The position numbers were made by a program, and so were the translations under genes. Shown in pieces: positions 13,001 through 24,087 of a stretch of 64,000 nucleotides of DNA. This DNA comes from Podospora pseudoanserina. Its lineage: Eukaryota; Ascomycota; Sordariomycetes; Sordariales; Podosporaceae. The stretch covers positions 2,542,001 through 2,606,000 of the forward strand of contig NC_085923.1 in assembly GCF_035222485.1 (NCBI RefSeq), read 5' to 3'. Each line of letters begins with the position of its first letter. The first letter of the stretch is position 1. Below the pieces are notes generated by a model, which saw nothing but the letters and a program-made list of their open reading frames with translations, ran no database searches and had not been told where the DNA came from.

Positions 13001-16000
13001 ACATGTCACGGGAGGTTGTGGTTCCGGGGGCGAGTTTGATGAAGGACTCGAGCGTGTGTGTTTACACTCCACACTTGACAAATTTACACCGGCAGACAAG
13101 TTCCTGGCCATCGTGTGCGTGGTCTAGGGCTCAAAACTGATGCCATGAAGGGGACAACCCAGCCAAGAGTTGAGGCTCTCAGCGTAGCCAGTACGGGTCT
13201 TCTAGATGCCTTCCAGCGATCAGATCAGCCATCTGAAACCGTAATGGCCTGGGAAGCCGACGATCACCAAACTCAGCGATCTACTCCCGACGTAAAAGCA
13301 GACTGACATCTGTCGACCGGAAGGGAGCTCGCAAATGCGGTTTCATTCGACGACGGAATCGGCGGATCCGCCCCCCCTCTCGATTGTCAGCCTGTATGCC
13401 TTGGGAATGGGCACAGAGAGCGAGCAGGCATGAACCGGGGAAGCTTGAAAGGGCGGCACGGCTAAGTCCAGCAAATGGAGGGGTTGACTGAGGCGGGTTC
13501 GAAAGTTTGATGTGGTCTTAATAGCTGTGATATAGGTCCCAAGGGATAAGGACCCTCGTTCCCATTGGCTCCTGCAGCCCACACCCAAGGCCGAATTTGG
13601 CATGGTAAGACGTCGCACACAACTGTATTGAGCAGAGAATGCAACATGGTGGATTTCGGAGACGATGGAAGGAGGGGTAGCTGTGTTGTCGATTTTCATC
13701 CTTCATTCCTGTACTCTGCGAACGTATGCTGACGAATCCAACGTGCATATCGGTGGTGTGTCGCTGCCATGAGAACCCGATAGATGTCGGCCAGAAGGAC
13801 GGCTCAGGTAGCCGGGCCGCCCAAGATGTATGATGGACTCGGTATGATTCCATTGGTGGTAGCGGACGGGAAGAGGCGAGCAAGAGGACAAGCTACCTCT
13901 CCTCGCTCTCAAGGAGGGAGGAGTGATGAGCATGAAGCTCTGCAGATCGCAAGACTCTTGTTGGAAGACAATATTTACACCTCGTTGCTTTTGTGTGTTG
14001 TCCGATAGAGGTGTGCGTGCATGGAGGGAGCGGGAGGCTGCCGATTGGAAGGGCTGCAAGCCTCGGAGAGGGGTGCTCGGTTAGATCCCACCGAAAAGCT
14101 CACTTCGATGCCGAACGGCAGGAAGAGGTCCCGGAGAGTTGCCGATGACTGCATTGGTGTTGACGCCTTGTCCTCCATTGAAATTCCAAGTTGACATGCA
14201 CTGACATGCCATCTCATCTCATCTTTGCTTGAGGTGTAGGTCTGAATCCACTCAAAGATTCCCAAAGTGGCAAGCGTGTGTCTGAGATGTCTCCCCGCAA
14301 CTGGTCAAAGCTTCCCCTGTCTATGACGACAGCTTAGGGCGATGGATGAAGTTGACAGATACCTATCTCCTATCCGTATCGTGCCTATCTATCAAATCAC
14401 TTCACACCTCGCGCCTGTCTTCACGAAAACGAAGGGACTTTTAGCTTATGCCAAGAGAGCAAAACGGCGCTGCCAAAGTTGTCAGGAAATCAAGCACTGT
14501 CGTCGGCACTCGGACGGGTGACTGCAGCCGGCGGTTGAGGTGCTACAGCTGACTGCCGCCGTCAGCGTGGTTTGGTGCAGTGCGGGCTGAACGGCGCGCG
14601 TCTGTTGGTGTTGTGGAGGATGCCACCTTGAACTCCCCTAGTCGGACGGACCTGGCACATGGGTACCAAGATTTGCATTGAAGGGTCGAACCTGTGAGCA
14701 GCAGCAACCTTCTCCAGAAAACGGCCAGAGATGTTCCTTGGTTGACATTTGAACGGCACCCGCAGCAATCAGAAGATATACATCAACAACGTCTCCGTTT
14801 GCGATAGCAACAGCAAACCAGCTTCGTTTGGAGAACGAGAACGAGGAACACACCGGTCGACGCGGCAGGATCGAGTGCGTGCGTATGCATCTCCAGCAGG
14901 GCCATTGTCAACCTGTCCCCGACCCCTGCAATATGTCATCTGGACGGTCGTCGCTTTGACCCCCTCTTGTCGAAGCTTCCTCGAGATATTCGAAAACGCC
15001 AATCATGGACCGGCGGCGGCATTGATGACATATCATTCCATCATCAAGCCACCGCGGAACTCCAAGATCCCTCTTGGCTCACCGAGAGTCAGCAGATGCT
15101 CTGTGCCTCTGAGCTTGTTCAAAGCCTGATAGCTGGACGCGAGAACACCTCCTCCAGCTGTCGCATGCACGCTGATACGCCCCGGCACCAATTAATATAA
15201 CAGCTCCTGCGGAGAGCTTGTATTGGTTCCATTTACAGGCTGGAAGGCTGCTGTTGATGTTGCATCAACCCCCTCCAAGCCATCGCCGAGAGGTGGTGTG
15301 CAAGGAACAGACACGGCTGCTGCCATGTCCAACAGGACGACTGCACAACCACAACACAACCGCAAAAGGAGCAGAAGGCGAGACGAAACACTGGACCTCC
15401 GCTCCTCAACAGTGCCGCTCCTGCATTAGCGGACTGCCTCTGCCTGTTCCTGAAAATCTGCCATGTGTTTTATGGAGGCCGGTGCGATGATGCAGACGCT
15501 TTGACAGACAGTCTGAGCGAGAGGGAGCAAAGGAAGGATTCTGTGATGATTCTCGAAGGCTGGGCATGAAACTTTGACTTGTGCTAACTTTCCAACCCAA
15601 GCAAAGAAGCGACGATCTTGCCAACGACTTTTCGATCGAGCCACCCACATGGTTGACGTGGAACTCGATGCCTGCTCTTCACTGGCGCTGTTCACCAAGT
15701 TCAGATGACATGATGATGCCCGGTTAAGGTGAGGGGGTGCTGTAGGATTGCTACACTACATACATAGTGTATGTTCCGGTCCTGGGCTGGAGGCATGTCG
15801 AAGGGCCTGGCAGCTCTGGCCTCTGTCTGGCTACAGCGAATGAAGAGGCACGTCGTCTGGGGAATACCACCATAAACTGCACTAACAGCTCGGCCGATCA
15901 CACTACCTACTTTGGCGTTGTGCGAGAGCGAAGATGCTGCTGATGCGATGAGTTACAGGCTGAGAGCTCCAACGTGTCCGGAGCCCCGATTCCGTGATGC

Positions 16001-16313
16001 CGGCGACGAAGCCTTCCGTAATTGCCAGTGTTCACCTGCCATCTCAGTAACCCCATGTGTCGAAACTGCAGCCTTCGAGTTCGGCATTGTTACATACAGA
16101 CGAAAACGATCATCAGGGTGACAAGACTCTGGTGAACCTGTTCCTGTCTAAAAAGAGGCGGGAAGCCAGTTGCGGGGGCCCGAACAAGTCTAGCACCCAC
16201 TCCGTGTTTATGCCAACCTGCAACGCACAGACGACAGCAGAGATCAGAACGGAACTGTCGGGCATCCTGCAGTTTTCAATGCCGGGACAGGCCGTTGTTC
16301 GAGAAGCAGCTCA

Positions 16314-16347
16314 CAGCAAAGCAAAGCAAAGTAAAGCAAAGCAAAGC
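16314..16347. repeat. (AGCAA)n simple repeat
   Basis: About seven AGCAA-type units with one substitution (agtaa). Confidence 0.85.
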
Positions 16348-17163
16348 ACAGCACACACAGACCTCTCCTCTTGCGGCTGACCGTCTCCTCGGAATTTTGT
16401 CGAGGATTATATCAATGCCACGATGAATCGATGATGAAAGAAAAGGAAAGCAAATAATAATCAAAGGGGTTTGGGTCACATTCTGTTCCCAGCACCGGCA
16501 GCAGACCGGCAAGAGAGTAGGGAGAAAAGCGAATGTAATCCACAGGATGATGCTTGGGAGCTGTGCCGTTGCAAGATTTTGACGGGGTTTGATGAAAGAG
16601 ACAGGCGAGGTAGAAGAGACTTTGAAGCTGTACCTCCCCCCATGTCGAATGCTTGCTCTAACCGCAAGCCAAGGGTTCTGACCAGCAGACGCAGACCACT
16701 TTCGGCACATTTATCCAGATGTCGTTGGACTCTTGGCGGTACCAGGTACTTCGCACCTCTGCCACCACGGTGGCCGCAGATATGCCAAGGTTGCATTCAG
16801 AGCTCCATGCCCTGGACTCATTCACAGCATCACTTCAAAAAAGAGGAAAAGTAAAAATATATTTTACTTCCTTGCCAGCCACTAGCGGCTGCACATTCAA
16901 TGCGTCCACGGGAGGGCAAGCCAGCTCACCTGAACCCGGGACTGTGGTGAGTTGGGAGGGGGTAAACAGGAACCGACATGAAAAAATAAAAATATGGAAA
17001 AAAGCTCATCTCAGAGAGGAACGAGATTCAGGACCGCAAACGGCGCCAAGATGGCACTCCATCCATCGTCAATCAACCACCACTGCGGCGTTGGCATCTT
17101 GACCCGTCCGCCCATCAGACACCCCGGTCTACGCTACGGATCGTGGATACACACACACTGTTG

Positions 17164-17191
17164 CACCTCCCACCTCCCACCTCCCACCTCC
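17164..17191. repeat. (CACCTCC)4 tandem repeat
   Basis: Four exact 7-bp units, pyrimidine-rich on the + strand. Confidence 0.9.
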
Positions 17192-18000
17192 CGCCCTCCT
17201 CCTAGGTAGGGCAAGGTTGGTATTTAGAGGTGGTTTTGGCAAGGTAGCCAAGGTTAAAGCTGTGACCCTGGCCCTGCGTTCGATTCACAGGCAGAGGTCA
17301 ATTATGACAAATCGGCAGGGCAGTCTTGTTCGTTCGCGACGGGAGGTTAGAATGGCTGTCTGGGACCGGGCCATGTCGCTTCGTTAGTGTCCAGCTCTAT
17401 CTCGCTGCTCGGTCTCCCGTTCCCGTGCGCCGAACTACTCGATCCTGGATGCTTGCCTGACTGGCGAGCGGTTGATGGCAGATGAAGAAATGGCAGGTTC
17501 GATTTACGTTGGGGTGGTGAGACCCATGAGACCCTGCTAACGAACAGGCCAGGGTGACAGCCAAGCAGGACAGGGCAGCGACAGGGCACGCCTGGGAGTT
17601 CTTCGAACGGCCGCGATCAAGCCGGGAACGAATTGCTGGGGTACCCCCCTGAAGCAATGTTCCCAGACGGGCATCCCAGGTCATCCACGCTGTCAGTGAT
17701 GGGCAATACCACTGATGCCCGGCTATACATCCACCACCACCTCGCTTTGCCTGCTTCAAGGGCCTTGTTCGTCTTGCTCTTCTCTAAGTGGGTGGCATTT
17801 CGGCCCTGTATTTTCTTGTCGTGCCTCCGCTACGACTTAGCATGCTGAGATATGTAGCTATATGTAATTCATCTGCCTCCCGGTCCCTTCCCCCGTCCCA
17901 TCTTCCCATCTTGTCCCATCGCATCATTCTCCATCGTGTGACCGGTTCCAGAAAATCATTCCCCATCTCGACCGGACCGTCCCCTGCCCACTGGACTCAC

Positions 18001-19281
18001 CTTATATGCCAGCCCACATCAGACACACGGCATTGTCACCTTGGCTTCGCCTGTCCCGTTCTCCGGATTTTCACTCTGCCATCTGTTCAAAAGTGTCCGC
18101 TGTTCACTTGCATCGCTGGACCATCCACGACTCGGCTAGGTTGAACACTCAAAGTTTATTCACCCCCGCCCCCCCTCCCACCCTCCCCAAGAACCCCGAC
18201 CTGGTGTGTGTGTTTCCATCTTGGGTTTTCTCCAAACCAGCCTTGACGACATCGACATCCCTCGCCGCCGCCACAAGCGATACTAACTTCGGCCGGTCCA
18301 GGTCTCGGGGCATATACGCCAGTCAAAAGATTGTCAAGAGATTGTCTGTCTTGATCTGGCTTGCATGTGGGACACTTCCTAGAGGTGATAAAGACTACGG
18401 GCCCCAGAATCCGAAAACAGGACAACTCTGGAGAGGCGGATATCGGGGAATTAGGCCAGGAGGGACTTCCCAGCCTGAGACCACCAAGACGGGACGGAAG
18501 GGGTGCAGGCGTGAAGAAACGAGGGAAGGAACCCGGAAGGGCCTGGCCAGCTACGACACTGAGCGATACACTGAACGACACACACACTGAACGAGACTCC
18601 GTCTGGTTGCATCCACTCACCCACTCACACCTACCACCTACCTTACCTTCTCAACCGTTCAAGTACCCCCCCATCTGCACCTTCTGCAGCCCACCTGCAT
18701 ACACCTGAAGCATCCCAGCATTCAGGTTGGCTTCACGTATCGTATGTGTCTTTTATACCATACCTATACCTATACCTCCTCCCTCCCTCGCCCCCCCCTC
18801 TCCTCCTTCCTTTTCTCCTGCCAACCCCCGCCTTCCAGTTTGTAGACAGTACCGCTGCTTTCTGATCCAGTCTGGGCTGTGTCGGAGGCTCAAAACCGTT
18901 ATCACAGAGCTGTGGCTTCGTTTCCGTGGTTCTTCTGTTCTTTTTCCTGCCCCGACTTACACAGTGTAGCAGCAGTTTCTCAGACACCGCATCGTCGACA
19001 ATATCAGCCACTACCAACTCTAAAAAACAAACCCCTCGTGACCACTCCCTCCACATCACAAGCTCAAACAATTGCGATAGCTTGCCCTACTCCACCGAAC
19101 CGTAGCGCTCCTTACACTTTTCTCGCGCACACACGGGTTGACTGTGGTTCCGTCCAAACTCAACCACCAAGTTTCGACCAGAAACAACCCATCCTTGGGA
19201 CGACGTTGTTACCACTCTCAATTAGTTTCCCGCCCCGTCTCTGCACCGCACTGGAGCGTAGCCAGGCCGGCCACCGACAAG
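18001..19281 (+). other. Pyrimidine-rich upstream region and leader of the velvet gene
   Basis: The + strand is strongly C/T-rich in blocks (for example around 18170-18190 and 18760-18820), as is common for fungal promoters and 5' leaders. Several short upstream open frames lie here. No protein family is seen; it is probably the core promoter and long 5' UTR of the velvet regulator. Confidence 0.45.
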
Positions 19282-20561
19282 ATGATGGCAGGACTCGCAG
19301 CCCAGGATTATCAGCTGGAAATAAGACAACAGCCCAAGGCAGGCTGCGTGGCTCTCACGAAAGGAAAAGGTATGGAAAATTGCGCGCTGCTCTGAACACG
19401 CAGCTTACACTCGTTGTGACAGATCGCCGACCACTGGATCCTCCTCCAATCGTCCAGCTCAAGGTCTCGCCGAGGTTGGATCCCACCCAGAGGTTTCTCC
19501 AGAATCCTTACCTTATCCTCATCGCTAAACTGGTTCCCAAGGATGGCGAAAATGATGAGCACCAACGGCGAACCGAAACCAAAGGGGGCGACTTGGCCGG
19601 GACAGTCGTCTCCTCTCTCTACAACCTCAAGGATACCGATAATACCCAGGGTGGATTTTTTGTGTTTGGGGATTTGTCAGTGAAAAGAGAGGGCTCTTTT
19701 CGACTCGAGTTCACGCTCTTCGAGCTCAGATCACAGACCAAAGACTGCTGGCAGCTCTCCAGCTGCATTTCGGACACTTTCCAGGTTTATGCCAACAAGG
19801 CCTTCCCTGGATTGCAGGAATCGACATTTCTGACCAGGACCTTCAGCGACCAGGGTGTCCGGCTACGGTTACGAAAGGACTCGAGGACGGTTGTTCAGAG
19901 CAGAAAGCGCGGTGCCAGCGGTGCGCCCCAGGTTGACATGAAGCCGCAGTCGATTGGTTACATGCATGGCGGAAACCACGACTTGAGTCCCAATGGCCAG
20001 CAGCACCACGGCAGAAGGACTAGCGCTCTGGAGTTCGACAATGGAAGCTACGACTTTGGATATGACCCCCGAGGCGGCAAGCGCATACGACACAACAGCT
20101 CGGCCGGCAATCACCCCGGCTACGACAGCGGCTATTACACCCATCATAACCCAAACCCTAGGACGATACCAGAGCCCATGGTGTCGGCTGCCTTTTCCAA
20201 CGGCATCCCCATGACTACCAGCTACCCAGTGCATACACAGCCTGCCATCTCTGGAATCTCTATGCGCCCTAGTATGGCAGCTTTCCCGCCTCTGCATCCG
20301 CTTGACACGCAGATCTCGCCACACTCTGCCGGCCCGAATTCAGCATCGTCAACCTTCTCTCCAGGCACGAGCTTCTCTCCAGGCACGAGAAGGTCTCCCC
20401 TCTCAGCATACCAATACCCGAACACACATCACAACATCTATGGCTCGCCCACTCATATGAATTACCAGACGACTTCAGCACAGCAGCCAATGGCTCAGCA
20501 TGGTGACATGGGGTTGTCACTTCCACTCCCAGGTATTGACCTTGGCGACATTGAGAAATAA
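19282..20561 (+). CDS. vosA: Velvet-family transcription regulator, VosA type
   Basis: Exons 19282-19369 and 19423-20561 give 408 residues; the intron is 53 nt and phase 1. The velvet domain starts almost at the N-terminus (about residues 8-205): YQLEIRQQP, then KDRRPLDPPPIVQLKV formed across the splice, LAGTVVSSLYNLKD, GGFFVFGDLSVKREGSFRLEF, and ESTFLTRTFSDQGVRLRLRK. The remaining 200 residues are disordered, rich in Ser, Pro, His, Asn and Gly, with a basic patch (SRKRG) directly after the domain as a likely nuclear signal. An N-terminal velvet domain with a disordered tail of this length fits VosA. VelC carries its domain in the C-terminal half and VeA is longer, so VosA is the better call but not certain. 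Velvet proteins are nuclear DNA-binding regulators that link spore formation and viability to secondary metabolism. Confidence 0.85.
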
Positions 20562-22180
20562 GGGCTCACCCGCCTGGTTTTTCCTTTTGCTCCTGCGGAG
20601 CTGAGCAGCGAGCATATCGCCCACTAATCCCCCTTTCACTGCGTCCGTATTCCCTGACTCTTTGCATTGGATGGAAAAGAAAATTGAGTGCACGGTTCTA
20701 CCACATATGAGATTGGAAGTGGGAAAAGTGCAAGGGTAGCTTTTGAGCTGGGACTTTCCCTTTCTTTTTTTTTCTTTTATTTTACTGAATGGCTGTCTGG
20801 AATTCTCGGTGTTATAAAGGCAAACGATATCCTCTCTATCGGTTTCTTTTGTCGGTTGTTGGGTCTTGGGTTCGGTCAAGCAAATGGGCATTGGAGAGAG
20901 CAAAGGAAAGAAAGCACGATTCCCCGGGGTACGGTGTAATTTTCTTGCAGGGTTCATATTTCATCTTCTCTTGTTACACTTTTACTCAACACCACTGCCA
21001 ACATCGCACACCCTCACTTTGTTCATGGCATTCTTCGACTTCTTCCGCCAAGGAACCATCGCTTCTGCCTCTTTCTCCCACTCTTTCTCCGCCCACCGCT
21101 TTTACGAAGTCATGAGAGATCACTGTTTCCCGAGAACGGAGGGAGCATGGTCATGTTAGCGAAGCAAACGAGTAAGCTGCGAGTTTGGGTTGGTCGTTGG
21201 CTTTTGAGTGATACCCCTCCGCGAATTTGGTTATGGTTATTTCTGGTGGCAAGGGAAAGCGAAAAGGGAAAGGGAAAAAGGATTATGCTTACCAGAGAGG
21301 GAGAGCTATCAGGGGGAGGTAATTAGTGGGTAGGGGGAAGGAAGATGGTGATGCTTCCGAGGCTGAGGTTTCTTGTTTTGAGGAAGTTGTCCTGTGCATG
21401 TTGGGTTATACCTAGTCAGCGTTGGTAGGTATTAGAGAATAGTACCTGGTGGAATCACCGTAAGAAATATGGTACCGCATGCATGGGGCTTATATATGAT
21501 AAAATCGCAGCTTGGTGCCCTGGTGATGTGACGTTTTTAAAGGCGGAATATGTGCTTAATGCAGATGTGTTTGGCACATGATGACCCCCACCCCAAAAAA
21601 GAAAACCGTGTTATGTGATTGGCTGGATGTAATTTAGCTAGCTCTGATTGGACGGCTAGGATGGGGCTTTTCTCTTCTATCAACGGCGATAGATAGATAT
21701 GTAGATGGGGATCCAACTTATCGACCGAGACCGATACTGTACGAGCCTTTCCTATCTTTGCTGAGTCACGAGGGCTGGAACTTTCTGCTTTGGATGGACT
21801 CGGTCCTTTTTCCCCACATGGTAGAAAGCCATTTCACGAGGGGGCGCCCGGGCTTTTGGAGGCTGAATTAAAGTTTTTGACGACGGGTTGTCAAACCTAG
21901 GTGTGGGGGTGCGGGGCGGCGGCGGCGGCGGGGTTGGGATGATGGCTGATGGTTTCCAGGTTGGCATGTGAATATGATGGGATGGATTTGGAAGTAGGAA
22001 TTAGTAGTTGCTCTAGTGATAGTACATACGTTATCATTGGGCTTGTATGTATTTTCATCAGGAAATATCTCATCTAGTCTCAAATATTGGTAGAGTTTCA
22101 CGTATATCAACGCCCCCGTCATCTTCTGCTCGTATTCTGCCTTTTCTTCCCCAAGTCATTACTTTGATCCATCGCCCAAC
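20562..22180. other. Intergenic region between vosA and the GH43 gene
   Basis: Probable 3' UTRs of two convergent genes. It holds only short open frames without motifs and a short GGC run near 21915. No gene is seen. Confidence 0.5.
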
Positions 22181-23378
22181 TCAAACCCCCCACCTCTGCC
22201 TCAACGCCTCATAAACCGTCCCATTAATCGGCAAAACACTCCCGTGTCTCAAATTCTTCGGAAAGTTATTCCTGTTGCTCCCCACCCACCCCGAATTACT
22301 CCCCGGGTTCGTACTCTCAAACGGCCTGTACCCATCACTCCCGTAAAAGTCCAACAGCAAGTGCACCTTCCTCGGGTCGACATTGTCCAGATAACTCGCC
22401 GGCCCTTCCACCCCCGACTGAATAATCGCCCCGTCACCCCCCGGTCTGGTCCACGTGCCGAATAACCCATTGTTGGACACCTCCACAAAGACCGTCTTTC
22501 GTGTCTCGTCTTTCATGAATCGGAGGAAGGAGGTGGGGGATAAGGGGAGGTAGTTGAGGTCGATGATGTTGGTGGGGTTCTTGTCGATGAGGGTTTGTGG
22601 AGCCGAGAAAGTTTTAAAGTCGGAGGTGTAGGCGTAGCGCATGCGAATGTTGGTTGGGTTGCCGGTGTGGCGGGGGTCCGACGTGGGGTACTATGAGTGG
22701 TGAGGATGAAGTTTATTTTGTTGGGGGAAAAGGGGGAAAGGTACAAATTTGGAAGCCCAATGAACGAGGTATTGCCCCTTGGCAGGATCCCAGATTGCTT
22801 CTGGGGCCCAGACCATACCCGCTGTGGCGTCTTCGACGGTGACGAGTCGCTCGTTGGTCCAGTTGATCAGGTCGGTGCTTTCCCAGACGAAAATGCCTCG
22901 GGAGCCGGTTCGTTGGGCCGCATCCCAGGTTGTCTGGTTTGTTATCAGTCTGTTGAGGCACTTGCATATTGGTGTCCTATTTGCTGGAACATACTCTCCC
23001 AATGTGAAGGTCAGTGCCGATGATATACCACTTCTTCCCTAATTCGCTCCCGCCGCCAGGAACAATTGTAGGGTCTCGAACACCAGTAGTCCCCTTGGTC
23101 GGCCTGATAACTGGCTGTCCTCTATTCAACGCTCTGAAGGAGAGAGCATCGTTGCCGTTGCTGAGGTAAAAGTAGACATAGGGGTCGGCCCCAAGGAAGA
23201 AGGCGCCCAGATATCCAGCCAGGTTGTTGGTTTGTCGCTTTGTTACATCCACTCCAAGGTCGGCAAGGTCGAGAAACAGCCCCCCAGAACCGCGGCTTTT
23301 GATGCTTGCCGCAAGAGATGACCAAGTAAAGAGGAGAGCAGCGAGTGCCCAAAGAGCCTTGGGCGTTGCCTGCACCAT
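22181..23378 (-). CDS. Secreted glycoside hydrolase family 43 protein
   Basis: Exons, 5' to 3' on the minus strand, are 23378-22995, 22933-22745 and 22690-22181, giving 360 residues. Both introns are phase 0 (61 and 54 nt). The N-terminus has a hydrophobic signal peptide (KALWALAALLFTWSSLAAS). The body has GH43 five-blade propeller features: GADPYVYFYLSNGNDAL near the start, GVRDPTIV (candidate pKa-modulating Asp), VWESTDLINWTNERL, AGMVWAPEAIWD (the Glu is the candidate catalytic acid), and HWASKF followed by NPTNIRMRYAYTSDF formed across the splice. GH43 enzymes cleave arabinose or xylose linkages in plant cell-wall polysaccharides. The exact substrate cannot be told from sequence alone. There is no carbohydrate-binding module. 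Confidence 0.88.
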
Positions 23379-24087
23379 GGTAATCGTGGGGCGGGTACAG
23401 TGTTACCACGAAACAAGTACCCAACGACCGGCGTACATAAAGAGTCCCAGATACCCGGGTGAGATCAGATGTAGACCTGCAGGAACCCGGCCGCGACTGG
23501 ACCACGGTCTTTATATGGGGCTCAAGGCAAGCGCTCCCATCCATGTCTTCCCATCATGTGGTTCTGGAACCGCTCCCGTCAGCGGTATAGAGCATGTTCC
23601 CCACAATCTGTGGTCCGGGGAAAAGATGGGGTAACATTTAGCCATAATCTACTGAGGAGGAGGACGACTCGATCCTTATGGCTAAAGTCTCTCCATATTG
23701 TTTCGGCTTTTCCCGCTTTGGTATGACTGCGTGCCCATCTGACGAATCTCCCCTCTTGCGATTGCTGGAATTACTTTTTTTTGCGCGCTGAACCACAGTT
23801 GAATGGACGGTTCGTCATGTATCGAAAGAATCCTTGGCAGATTTGGTACTGTGGACCGCATGGATTCGTGGAATAATTTTCCGATGGGTTTGTCGAGTTG
23901 TATTTGAGGGTCGGTTTTGACTATGGCTGGGGGCAATGCGGGGGTCGGCAGTTGGAGATCATCGTGTTGACGAAGTCTCAAGACCACTTACAAGCGCTCC
24001 AATAGTTGTTCTTGCTTTTGTATTTTTCGACATTTTCCATGTGATTGAGTTTCCGACACCAACTCCTCATAAAAGATAGCCGTTAAT
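23379..24087. other. Intergenic region upstream of the GH43 gene
   Basis: GH43 promoter and 3' flank of the Artemis-type gene. No gene or clear motif is seen. Confidence 0.5.

Larger units (their letters stand above)
5672..18000. other. Long gene-free stretch
   Basis: About 12 kb in which I recognise no protein family, either in single frames or after trying obvious splice joins. It contains short dispersed and simple repeats (8848-8986, 10031-10048, 16314-16347, 17164-17191). Between about 11.4 and 12.66 kb the minus strand has hydrophobic open segments in different frames, which could be a decayed gene, but no family could be assigned. Confidence 0.45.

Noticed and set aside
13980-14290. 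Minus-strand frame with GIFEWIQTYTSS-like coding appearance
   Set aside because: No matching continuation on either side and no recognised motif.
17235-17310. tRNA-like segment with a GTTCGATTC T-loop match
   Set aside because: The T-stem has a mismatch, no D-arm or acceptor pairing is found, and there is no anticodon arm of proper geometry.
19138-19281. Upstream in-frame start for the velvet gene (19138)
   Set aside because: The extra 48 residues have no family similarity, while the start at 19282 places the velvet domain as in VosA proteins.
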